Virus record (IMG/VR): IMGVR_UViG_3300034062_000334
Location: 1 to 27,392 of that record
DNA: 27,392 nt
Source of the DNA: a virus
Direction: 5' to 3' (one strand)
Position 1 is the first letter of the stretch. Each line of letters begins with the position of its first letter. Of this stretch, positions 13,563 through 23,800 are shown one piece after another. Under the pieces are notes generated by a model. The model was not told where the DNA came from, searched no databases, and saw only the letters and a list, made by a program, of their open reading frames with translations. A program made the translations under genes and the position numbers.

Positions 13563-14417
13563 ATGAGTACAGATCTCGCAACAATGTTCAGTGGTGCAAT
13601 GACCCCCATCGCGGGCTTAGATGAAGACACACTTGCCGTAGCAGGCGGTGCGCGTTCCAACAAACGCATCTCTATCAAGGGCGGTGTGTTTCGCAAATAT
13701 TCAGGTGGCAAGGAAATCGGTGCAATCGAAGACCGCCACATGAACGTCATCTTTGTCAAGATGGCACACAAAGCCTCCCGTATGTTTTACGAAGGCGCGT
13801 ACCAAGAAGGTCAAAAGATCAGCCCTAACTGCTGGTCAACCGACTCTGAGACCCCCGACGCTGATGTCAAGGCTCCCGTAGCAAGCAAGTGCGCCGACTG
13901 CGACAAGGCCGTCAAAGGTTCTGGTCAAGGTGGTTCTGGTACAGCCTGCCGCCTGTCTTGGCGCACTGCCGTGGTTCTGCCCAACGATCCATCAGGAGAT
14001 GTGATGCAGTTGGTTCTGCCTGCGACATCATCTTTCGGTAAAGAAGATAACGGTCGATTCCCATTCCGTCCTTACATCCAACACCTTGCGTCACACAACG
14101 TAAGCGCTGGCCGGGTGATTACTAAGATGGCCTTCGATACGAAATCTCCTACGCCAAAGGTTCTGTTCAGTCCTGCGGGCAAGGTTGAAGATGCTGATTT
14201 GCAGACCATTGCCAATCAAGCAAAGAGCCCTGCCGCCGAAGCCGCTGTGAAGATGAATGTCTTCCAGTCGGATAGCGAGGAAGTTGCCGCACCAGCAAGC
14301 CACCGCAATGAGATTCCAGAGGAAGAAACTTCTGAGCCTACCAAGCGCGAATCTACCAAGCCGGTCGCCGCTGAGAAGGACATCAACGACGTCGTAAAAA
14401 AGTGGTCTAAGAAATAA
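13563..14417 (+). CDS. Putative ssDNA-binding-type protein with zinc cysteines
   Basis: 284 residues with AAGGAAAA upstream. Residues 30-80 give RISIKGGVFR, and MNVIFVKMAHKASRMFYEG, a beta-rich core. Cys90, Cys110, Cys113 and Cys129 could bind one zinc (NCWS, SKCADC, GTACRLSW). The C-terminal 70 residues are Ala/Glu/Pro/Lys-rich and disordered, ending EKDINDVVKKWSKK. In phages with PolA and SNF2 helicase, proteins of this look sit at the position expected for the ssDNA-binding protein. The assignment is by context and general architecture, and the basic tail tip differs from the acidic tips of bacterial SSB. It could also be an unrelated DNA-binding protein. Confidence 0.65.
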   Translation: MSTDLATMFSGAMTPIAGLDEDTLAVAGGARSNKRISIKGGVFRKYSGGKEIGAIEDRHMNVIFVKMAHKASRMFYEGAYQEGQKISPNCWSTDSETPDADVKAPVASKCADCDKAVKGSGQGGSGTACRLSWRTAVVLPNDPSGDVMQLVLPATSSFGKEDNGRFPFRPYIQHLASHNVSAGRVITKMAFDTKSPTPKVLFSPAGKVEDADLQTIANQAKSPAAEAAVKMNVFQSDSEEVAAPASHRNEIPEEETSEPTKRESTKPVAAEKDINDVVKKWSKK

Positions 14418-14426
14418 GGAGTAACA

Positions 14427-14747
14427 ATGCCACGGACATACAGTAAACAGTTTATTGAAGGGTTGGATCAAGCGAATCCAAACAGGGCAGGGATTGCCCT
14501 AGCTAATGCTTGCGTGAAAGGAAACCTGCCCGCAAAGTATGTAGCATATGCGCTGGATGTAACTCGGATGACGGTTTTCAGTTGGTTCCGTGGCAGTTAC
14601 ATTCGGCATAAAAATTTGCTGAAGGTTGAAGCCATAACCGAACTGATTGAGAGCGACACCGCAAAAGGTGTTCTTCCAGCAAAGAACAATGCAGAGGCGA
14701 AAGCCTATCTTGAAGAGATGGTCGGGAGGTCATTCGACAAGAACTAA
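14427..14747 (+). CDS. Helix-turn-helix protein (106 aa)
   Basis: 106 residues, AAGGAG 6 nt upstream overlapping the previous stop. Residues about 24-60 read LANACVKGNLPAKYVAYALDV then TRMTVFSWFRGSY, a HTH of the phage type in which V-T-R-x-T-V-x-x-W forms the recognition helix. It probably binds DNA as a small regulator or an accessory replication protein. Its position just before the primase-helicase gene, with a hairpin leader between them, would allow control of that gene, but no operator is visible. Confidence 0.75.
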   Translation: MPRTYSKQFIEGLDQANPNRAGIALANACVKGNLPAKYVAYALDVTRMTVFSWFRGSYIRHKNLLKVEAITELIESDTAKGVLPAKNNAEAKAYLEEMVGRSFDKN

Positions 14748-14772
14748 ACGGGGGTAACTCCGACTTCATCAA

Positions 14773-14812
14773 CCAGAGCGAGCATAGCCTCGCTCTTTTC
14801 AACTCTGGCGAG
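14773..14812 (+). terminator. Hairpin leader before primase gene (terminator-like or RBS switch)
   Basis: AGAGCGAG (14775-14782) pairs with CTCGCTCT (14789-14796), followed by a short run of four Ts (14796-14799). This could be a weak terminator. CCAGAG (14773-14778) can instead pair with CTCTGG (14803-14808), and CTCGC (14789-14793) with GCGAG (14808-14812), both touching the GGCGAG ribosome site of the gene at 14815. The folds exclude each other, so attenuation or control of translation is possible; this is inference. Confidence 0.55.
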
Positions 14813-14814
14813 AC

Positions 14815-17658
14815 ATGTTAAAACAATTCTACGAGAAAGCATTGCCAAGTCAGGGTGTCTACTGTGTCAGTGGTTTGTCCAATGGGAGAATGGCGAACCG
14901 ATTTGCAGAGACACTCGACGGCGTATTGGAAGAAATTGAAAAGCTCAAAGACAAGAAAGCAGATGTATTTGTAGCACTTGGAACATTTGAAGGATACAGT
15001 CGCAAAGCAGATGACTGTTTGTTTGTCAGATCATTCTTCATTGATCTGGATGTAGGCGAAGGTAAAGAGTACGCAAGTAAAGCAGATGCCCACACTGCGC
15101 TCTACAAACTGCAAGGGGCGGCAGGCTTACCAGACCCAGTGGTGATTGACTCCGGTGGCGGAATACATGCTTACTGGATCATGGACACAGACATCCCCAA
15201 GGATGTATGGAAGCCAGCCGCAGAGATATTTAAAACAATCTGTCTTGAACGCATAGCCATTGACCCCGTAGTCACAGCAGATGCCGCACGGATCATGCGG
15301 TGTCCAGAGACATTCAATTACAAGACGGGAACCCCACGCCCCACGTCGGTTATCACCGATACGATTCACGTGTATAGCTGGCAGGAGTTCAAATCATTCT
15401 TGTACGGTGATACAGATGAAATCATTGAAAGGCCGCAAGAGTCACAGAACATTCTTGCAAGCATACCTAAAGGCTTGGATGACGACACCAAGGAAATACT
15501 CAAGCTAGATAATTTTCCCCGCAAGTTCTCGGTGCTGGCGCAAAAAAGCGTAGACGATGAAGGTGGCTGCGCACAGATTAAGTTTATGTGTGAGAACGCA
15601 AAGACTTTAGAAGAACCTATGTGGTTCGCTGGGCTATCAATAGCCAAATTTTGTGATGACGGCGCTACTGCCATACATGAATTATCTGAGGATCATCCTG
15701 ACTACAACCATGCAAAAACAGAAGAAAAAGCAAGTCGCTTTCCTGCTCCACGCACCTGTGCTTGGTTCATCGACAACTATCCCAGCCGATGCGAAGGATG
15801 TCAGCACAGAGGCAACATCATCAGCCCCATCACTCTTGCTCGAGAGTTCACCCCCGCCGCAAAGACAGATAAGGAGGAATCAGTATGGCAAGCACCGAAT
15901 CCCCAAACGGTTCCTGATTTCCCAGACCTACTGATGCCCTTTGTGCGGGGACAGCACGGCGGCATTTACTTTGTTCCAGCACCGAAAGTTGACAAGAAGG
16001 GAGTCAAGCACCAAGACGATCCAGTCCTCATCCTGTCTCACGACTTGTATCCAATTTCTCGCATGGTCAGCCCGCTTGATGGCGAGTGCTTACAGATGCG
16101 CCTTGTGTTACCCAAGGACGGGTTCCGCGAGTTCCTTTTGCCGATGAAGCATGTATACGCCAAGGAAGCTCTTAAATCAATCATGTCGAGTAACGGAGTA
16201 TTTTTTGCATCTCACCACGACCAACACATTATGAACTATGTAATCAAATGGGGGCAGTACCTCCAGACCACAGAAGCCGCCCTTCAGATGCGTATGCAGA
16301 TGGGGTGGACAAAAGAAAGAACCGTTGATACCGAAGAATGGCCCACACGGGGTTTTGTAATAGGTAAGAAAGAAATTACCCACAAGGGCGAGATTATTGA
16401 TGCGCCGTCGTCTCCGTTTGTCAAAGGCTTATCCAAACACCTTATCAAGCACGGCACGTTCCAGCGTTGGCGTGAGTCAATGGATTATTTAAGCAAACCC
16501 GGCTTTGAGCTACATGCGTTTGCATCTATGAGTGGACTTGGTTCTCCATTGATGTGTTACACAAATACTTCTGGCGTAGTCATGAGTCTTTTTGGGGATT
16601 CGGGCAATGCCAAAACAGGCGCAATGTATGCAGGACTGAGTATGTTTGGGCATCCTAAGAACATGAGTGTGGTGGACGGTACTGACAACGGTTTCACGGG
16701 GCGTTATCTTGGTTTGCATAGCATGATGTTTGGGTTGGACGAGGTTGGTGACAAAGACGGCAAAGAGCTTGGCAAGTTGATACACAACGTATCTCACGGC
16801 AAAGCCAAGATCAGGATGCAAGCGTCTGTTAACGCTGAGCGTGAATACGAAATGTCAGCGTCATTGATTGCAGTGATTACTTCAAACCACGGTATATATG
16901 GCATATTGGAAGCCGCCAAATCAAATCCTAATGGCGAAGCGGCTAGGTTGATTGAGTTTGTAATCAAGCGTCCTGAGATGCTTGAAAAAGATTCAAGGTT
17001 GGGTAAGTATATTTTTGATGCGTTCAATTACAACTACGGACATGCAGGCCCGATGTTCATCAAAGAAATCATTACCCGTGGCGACAACTATGTGTTGGAT
17101 CACATTCTTAAATGGGAAGACAAATTTATCCGCGACTTTGGCGACTATGTTGAGTATCGGTTCTATCAAAACTTGCTTGGCGTGAACATGGCTGCGGCAA
17201 CGATTGCCAATGAACACAACATCACAGATTACGCACTTGAACGGACATATGAGGTTACCGTTGCCAGCATGATTGACATTCGGGAGAAGGTCATCAGGGT
17301 TAACCGCTCCGACTTTCCCTCTTTGCTTGCTGACTTTATCAACCGCAATATGGCAAATATCCTTGTCATTAAGGAAGGTAGAGTCACAATGGAACCTCGA
17401 GGCCCGATCGTTGCGCGTATCGTCAGTGAAGAAAGTCTTGTGCAAGTATCTAAAGCAGAGCTGAAGAAGTTTCTTGCAGAACGCAAGATCAGTACACGGG
17501 AGTTTGAGGCAGACATGCGCTCACGCAACAAGTTGATAGATGACAAGAAGGGGCGCTTGACTACTGGATGGAAGAACGCCATCAGCGTTGACCCAGCTTA
17601 TCTGTATTGGTTCAAGACTGAAATACCCAGTGAACTGATTGATGATTCAGCTACCTGA
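14815..17658 (+). CDS. AEP-type primase fused to DUF927/SF3-like helicase
   Basis: 947 residues. The first 210 look like an archaeo-eukaryotic primase fold: IDLDVG (Asp77, Asp79), the SGGGIHAYW histidine motif, and DAARIMRCPETFNYK. A cysteine segment (Cys315, Cys326, Cys329, then His331) may bind zinc. The C-terminal half has a helicase core: Walker A GDSGNAKT (594-601), with alanine replacing the usual glycine before Lys600, Walker B MFGLDEV (Asp642, Glu643), and VITSNHG as sensor. Together these make a one-chain primase-helicase, typical of phages without a DnaG/DnaB pair. The ribosome site GGCGAG is weak and overlapped by hairpins. It should prime and unwind DNA for the PolA at 8082. Confidence 0.88.
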   Translation: MLKQFYEKALPSQGVYCVSGLSNGRMANRFAETLDGVLEEIEKLKDKKADVFVALGTFEGYSRKADDCLFVRSFFIDLDVGEGKEYASKADAHTALYKLQGAAGLPDPVVIDSGGGIHAYWIMDTDIPKDVWKPAAEIFKTICLERIAIDPVVTADAARIMRCPETFNYKTGTPRPTSVITDTIHVYSWQEFKSFLYGDTDEIIERPQESQNILASIPKGLDDDTKEILKLDNFPRKFSVLAQKSVDDEGGCAQIKFMCENAKTLEEPMWFAGLSIAKFCDDGATAIHELSEDHPDYNHAKTEEKASRFPAPRTCAWFIDNYPSRCEGCQHRGNIISPITLAREFTPAAKTDKEESVWQAPNPQTVPDFPDLLMPFVRGQHGGIYFVPAPKVDKKGVKHQDDPVLILSHDLYPISRMVSPLDGECLQMRLVLPKDGFREFLLPMKHVYAKEALKSIMSSNGVFFASHHDQHIMNYVIKWGQYLQTTEAALQMRMQMGWTKERTVDTEEWPTRGFVIGKKEITHKGEIIDAPSSPFVKGLSKHLIKHGTFQRWRESMDYLSKPGFELHAFASMSGLGSPLMCYTNTSGVVMSLFGDSGNAKTGAMYAGLSMFGHPKNMSVVDGTDNGFTGRYLGLHSMMFGLDEVGDKDGKELGKLIHNVSHGKAKIRMQASVNAEREYEMSASLIAVITSNHGIYGILEAAKSNPNGEAARLIEFVIKRPEMLEKDSRLGKYIFDAFNYNYGHAGPMFIKEIITRGDNYVLDHILKWEDKFIRDFGDYVEYRFYQNLLGVNMAAATIANEHNITDYALERTYEVTVASMIDIREKVIRVNRSDFPSLLADFINRNMANILVIKEGRVTMEPRGPIVARIVSEESLVQVSKAELKKFLAERKISTREFEADMRSRNKLIDDKKGRLTTGWKNAISVDPAYLYWFKTEIPSELIDDSAT

Positions 17659-17842
17659 GCCGGAGTGGATTTTTCCGTTTAGTTCTATGGAAGTGGGGGA
17701 TAGTTTTTTTATCCCTACCCTCCGTTTCGCTGAGATTATCTATTCCATAGATTGCGGATCAAAACGTGCCGACATCAAGGTGAAGTCTTACATCACAGCC
17801 AAGGATGGGCACATTGGTGTCCGAACTTGGCGTGTTCGTTAA
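17642..17842 (+). CDS. Small conserved-type phage protein (66 aa)
   Basis: 66 residues from ATG 17642, overlapping the primase stop by 17 nt; a TTG at 17639 is also possible. The segment WIFPFSSMEVGDSFFIPTL, then DGHIGVRTWRV at the end, matches a common phage protein family with FPF-x-x-M-x-VGDSFFVP and DG-x-GVRVWR. I believe this is the DUF7303 type but cannot confirm. Probably a small beta-barrel-like accessory protein. It is the last plus-strand gene, and its stop shares TTAA with the stop of the opposing giant gene. Confidence 0.75.
   Translation: MIQLPEPEWIFPFSSMEVGDSFFIPTLRFAEIIYSIDCGSKRADIKVKSYITAKDGHIGVRTWRVR
17839..17842. other. Convergent stop codons sharing TTAA
   Basis: The plus-strand TAA (17840-17842) and the minus-strand TAA (complement of 17839-17841) use the same palindrome TTAA. 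There is no hairpin with T-tract on either strand within about 60 nt, so opposing transcripts probably run into each other or stop further inside the neighbouring gene. Confidence 0.9.
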
Positions 17843-20800
17843 GGCTCAATGTTGTAGCCCTTGAGTCGCTCGATGATCTCATGCTTGAGCATGTTCTGTT
17901 GAAGGATGTTCAGCCGCAGAAACTCTTCTTTGTCAATCGGCGGTATATCCATTACACGTATCTCATTTGCCCGTTTGCGGATCTTGTCAAGTCGCGCCAC
18001 CTGCTGGTTATAAATACTGATGGCGCTCTCCACGCCGGGGTTCTCAGCCCTGAATTCCAATGCGGTAGCCCTATTGGTCTTGTTCAGTGTCTTCAAACGT
18101 GTTTCTAAGTCTTTAACCTTTTCTTGCACCTTGGTGAACTCGCGGGCATCGACGTTCGACTTAGAGCCAAAGAAAGACCCAAGCAGTGCCAGATCAGTCT
18201 TTGGATTAAATCTCTTATCACCCTTAGACAAATCAATCCAGTTGTAAGCCATCTCACCAAGACGGGCTATACCATCAACATAGCTGTTGGTAAGGAAGTA
18301 CATGGTGTTAGGAGAAATATTTCGCTCACCCTTGGTTTTGTCATACAGCCATGCCGCAAAATCTTTATACACCTCGGGAATTCTGTCGCCACCCGTGAAC
18401 GCATCGCCAAACTTACGCTGCGTAGCACTGTTGATTGTCTGACCGATACCGTTCATGTTCATAAGGTATTCAGATACAGGCCGCAACATGGAAGGAACTA
18501 CTGAGTCAAACGCCCACATTAATGGCGATTCAGATGGAGGTATCTTGGAGATGGGGATAGGCAAGAATGAGTCAGTCAGGATTGACCCGAGTATGTTGCC
18601 CATGCCATCTTTAAATGATGTTTGCCCATGAACCATGCCACCGATCTGAGCACCAATCGAAGGGAACGCGCCAAGACCAAAACCCCAAGGTATCTGGATG
18701 ACAACATCCCTGCCCAAACCAACACTGTCAGGGATGTGAAACCGTGCGTTGCGAGTCCATTGCTGCATATTGTCACTGCGCACGCTGTTGCGTTTCCATT
18801 CGTCATCGGGAGCCATCATCATTGCCATTAAATATGCAACATATCCAGAAGCAGTCAACCCAACGACCATGATTTGAGAATTTGTACGCAGCTTCTTAAA
18901 GTTCTTAATGTACTCAGCTTTGGCTTTTGGATCATCTCTAACCACAGCGGGCATATTCTCCTCTGCCCATGAGACGGGAGTAAATGCAGGTGAAGCTGTT
19001 TCAATGGCTCGCGTAGCACTGATTGCAGATGGGCGAATAAACATATATAACCCGCCAAGCTCACGCCCGTAAGTACCAACCTTTTCAAAGTTGGTCAGAT
19101 TCTTTGTCTCAGCAGCGGCTTGTGTGCAGGCTGCTCGTTCGGCAGGTGACATCTCCCCATTCGGGCCTTTGACGTCAGACACGCCGTCCTTTATCTGTTG
19201 CTTGTAGTAGTACTCCTTAAAGATGGAATACGCAGCAGTCCGGCTTGTCAATTCAAACATGCCACTCCATGAGTCAAGAAGCGCGTCAATACTTTCTTTT
19301 GTACTTGCCACCCAATTTTTATTCTTTAACTTACGCAGCTTTTCCGTGTTGTTCTTAATTGAGAAGCTCTCAATATAGGCTGTCTTGCCGCCAAACTTAA
19401 TTAGCTCAAGCATGTCGCGCACAAACGGATCTTTCTTGGCGCTGTTAATCATCAGCTGTTGGCTTTGCTTGTCGCCCTTTTCATTTAAAAGAGCCACTTC
19501 CCATGCTTTGCCCAAACCGTTCTGCAACACACGAGCAGCCATCAAACCAATGTACTTAGGAGCAGACAGCGGCCCCATTTTGCCACCGCCCATGTTCCAA
19601 GCGTTGGTAAACATATCAACAACAAAGTTCTTTGGCGCAAAGTTGATGTTGTATCGGGTGTGCTGCGCACCAATCCAACCTGTGACATCGTTTGCCAAAT
19701 CCCACAGAGGCTTTTCTTCTTTGAATGAGTACCGCACCGCATTCAACAACTTTGGATTGTTAATACGCAATATGTCGATAGACCCATCTTCGTTGTAATG
19801 GAAAATGTTTGCGCCGCCCTTGTACTTTGACAAATCAACAGTTTCACGCGCAGTGAAGGGAATATGCTCAACTATTTCGCCGTCAATAATTCCCGTGCCA
19901 TTTGGATTTAGTTTGCTCTTAGGCAGTGCGTTCTTAATTGACTGTGAAAAGTTACGCCGCCCAGCACGGTCTGCACCTTTGTAAGCATCTGACATGAGTT
20001 GTAGTAATGGGTTGTCAGACACCGCAAAGCGCCCGTGAGTCGCGTGTTCAATTTCTTGTAACGCCTTACCACGGCTTCCTTTTCCAGTCCCTATACGACC
20101 TTGACCCATCGTGTCGGGATCAAGCAAATCTGCCATTGCGGTGTTCTTTGAAACGCCCTTGAATGGCATGTAAAACTGATAGTCATACATACCCGTAACA
20201 TTAGATACAGGGTATGACCAGTAGTTACCAATCTTGTTTAACTCTTTTGTGGCTTTTGCCAAATCTTTGGTTGAGTCAAAAATTTTCATGATGGCGTCTT
20301 GCTGCTCTTGCGGCAACGCATCAAACTGCGTCTTGCGCAGATCTACTTCTTTCTGGTCAATACCTAGCACGTTATACAGCGCGTTCTCTTTCTTGAGTGC
20401 TTGTGCTGAGTTGGGTTTGGTAGGATCAATTTTGATATCACGAGGCGTATACCCTGCTACGTCTGCATAGTTCTCAGCCAGCGATGTGAGTTCGCTCCAG
20501 AGTTGTTTCTGTTGGGCAGCGGTAAGTTCGACCTGATCTTTCAAGCCCGGAATACCTTTGCTGGGGTCACCAAGAATTTGAGTGCGGCGCTCCGCTGCAC
20601 TGATTGGCTTACCGTTCTGCACAAGATTCTTAGTTGTATTCAACGGCACTGCCTGCACCCACAAAGCTGTACGACGTTCTGGCTCATGGAACATCTCAGC
20701 AAACATATGGAAGTCAATTAAGGCATCATCAAATGACTTATCCGCAACTTTCATCCAGTCACCAAACGCCTGCTTTAAATTAGTAAGAGGCTCATCAATA

Positions 20801-23800
20801 TAATGCGTCAAGAATTGCAGCTTCTCGCCAGTTGCCAGCGTCATGTGCTCAGCTATGTTGTTAAACGAGCCACTCATGTCACGCACAATTTTTCCGCCAA
20901 GATCCGCTCTACGCTCAAAGCTGCCAATCTCATAGGTTGTGTCTACAAATGCAGTGGCTTTGTCTCGCCATCCTTGCACCTTGAACAAATCCTTGACCGC
21001 TTTCACAAGTTTGGAACCCGGGTATTCTTTCTCGCTTAGCTTATACGCCTCACGATTTTTAGGATCGTCCATACCACCAACACGAGGCAGCCTTTGACTG
21101 CCCTTACCTTTTGGAACTTTTGGAGCCTTGGCGGGCAAGTCAGTCAAATAGATAGGCTCAGTGGGCACTGAAAGAATGTCTTCAAACGCAGAATTTAACT
21201 CCATCATGAAGTTGTTGGACACCATCTGACCCGGCTTGTAACCAACAATACCTGCAATAGCTTTTTTAAACTCTGACCACATTGACTTCTTGCCGGGCAT
21301 ACGATCAAGGATCTTGTCTTTGCGCAGACCAAAAGCCACGTCTTGAGCGTACTCAACGCCTTCACCTTGCAAATCAACTTGAAAAATTTTGTCAGTCAAA
21401 GCATAAGCAAGAAACTCATATGGGTTGTCATAAGCGTTTGGATGCCGACTTTCTAAAGCACCTTTCGTGCTTTTCATGATTGCCAGAATTTGCTCAACAG
21501 CTTTTATCTGATACTGCGTAAGAAGGTTTTTCTTCCCCGTCAAAAAGAGGTTCATCACCCGTACGCTGGCAGCGTGTACCACTTCGTGCAGAATAGTTGT
21601 ATAGGTCAGGCCTTCAGGCGTCACATAGATTGTGTCTTTGTCGGCTTTGTATATAGCCAGATCACCGTCAGGCAAGCTATCTACAAACTTAATCTGTGTC
21701 TTCAAACCAAGGTTTGCTACTAGCTTGGCGATCTGCTGATAAATTTTTCGGTGCGTGACATCCGCGTTTTTTAATTTTTCGGCAATACCTTTCAACAAAC
21801 CTTCAAGATTGTTATCCTTAGCCAACTGCACAAGGTCGTTGGGTAATTGCTCCGATGCTTTTGGCATTTCACCAGATGTGCTGCTTTGTTTGTCGCGCAG
21901 TTTCTGGTAGTACTCTTGCAACTTCTCAGACTTCTGGCGAACTTCATCCTTAATCTTTTGGATGTTTTTGTTCTGGGCTTGTTTATCTTTAGAAGATATG
22001 TCGCCGTTCTCGCTGATGATCTGTTGTGCAACTTCAGCAAAACCTACATCTTGCTGTAGACCAGAATTGTTTGCTACCGTCCGTAGGTATATGGCTTTTG
22101 CTGCGTTGGATAAATCTCTCCAAGCAGGGAATTTAAACCCATACACTTTTCCTGTGACTTCACGGTTGTCTTCATAACCTTTAATTAAGCGCTGGTCATT
22201 GCGATTAAGAGTGCCTTCACCTTCGCGGCTTTCAATACCTTGCTGGCGACGGAACTCCAAAAGAGCCCTTGCAGCTTCCTCATGTTCTTTTGGCGTGTTG
22301 TTGCGTATCTTGTCTAGATAGACTTCCTTCTCAACAGGCGTGATCTCTTTATCCCAGTTAGGGAGCTTGTTCTTTACTTGTAGATTTTTTTCAGCCTCAA
22401 CAATCTGCGCATCTAATTCATCAATCAACGCCTGATTTACTGGGTCGTCAAGATTCGCATCCTCAAGCTTGACTTCAGCGTCTTCCCGCGCCTTGTAAAG
22501 CTGTTTAATTTTTTCAGCCGAGACGTCACGAGCCTTATTGTGCTCATCAGCAGCGGCGTTTATTTCTTCCCGCTTGGCTTCATAGTTCTCAATGATTGCG
22601 TCATCAACTTTTATGTTGGGTAGGGATTTGCCACGCGATTCTTCAAGCAAGCGTTGCCGTTCTTGCTCTACTCGTTTTTCATATTTATCTGCTAATTTCA
22701 TAGCAGCCCGCACTGCCTCAGGACTTGAGCCTATTATTGGAAAAACAGGTGCGCCGCCTTGAACGCTTGCGCTTGCTTGCAAACCTTGGTCTATCAGTTT
22801 TTGGGTACTTACATAAGGACTGCGTTTTGCAGGCAGGCCGTCAGAAGATGGCTTAAACAGTTCTAACCCATGCTGTTCTTCCAGCCGGTTGAGATAGTTG
22901 AGTTTGTTTTTAATGAGTTTGCCCGCCGCCCCATCTTCGATTAGGTTTAAAACTTCATCACGACGTTTACTAATTTCGTCTTGAGTCTCTTGGCTCAGTG
23001 CAGAGAATTCAGTCTTCGCTCCAGTATCACCTGTAGGGACAGCAGCTCCAGCTCCTCCCACACCTCCGGGTTGATTGACTGAAGCTCTGGGGGCATTGGC
23101 TGTAGTATTGGCTGCTGCATCCACGCCAGCGCCTGCTCCACTTGGTGCATTGTCAGTTCCACTTGGTGCTCCTTGTCGGCTTGTTTGCTCTTGATTACGA
23201 AGACCAAGAATAGTTTCTATCTCCCAAGTAGCTAAACCGCCACGGCTATTAGCAAAATTAAGTTCGTAGAGTATGCGCTCAGGAGTTCTATCCGGCACAC
23301 TCAATACTTCTCCAGCGCGTTGCAGAGCTTCTGGGGTTGTCAATGCACTCATAGGCACAGGCTGTCTAGTCCCGTCCTGAACTTGCATAGCAGGTTCGCC
23401 CTCTTGTGCTACGGGCAATTGAGGTTTTACTGACGCAGGTTGCGCCGCTGCCGCAGGAGGTGTAGCCGCAGGAACAGATTGCGTTGGTGCTCCTTGTCCG
23501 AGATGAGCCTTGATTGCTTCAATTGCTCGTGCATTAAATCCTTCGCCAGCAGGCACATCAAGACCCAGTTCTTTAACTAGATTCTTTGCCTTAAATGTAT
23601 TTGGCTTACCTTCATCTATGTACGCTTGCGCCTTAGCCAACGCATCAGTAGACGCTGGAGGTGTAGTCGCAGGAGGTGTAGTCGCAGGAGGTGTAGCGCC
23701 CGACGACGTTGCTGCATTAATTAAGTCAAGCTGTTCCTGTGTAGCTTGTGGAGCGCCTGCCTTTATGTCGTCACTTGCAGTAGTGAACAAGTCTTTGTAG

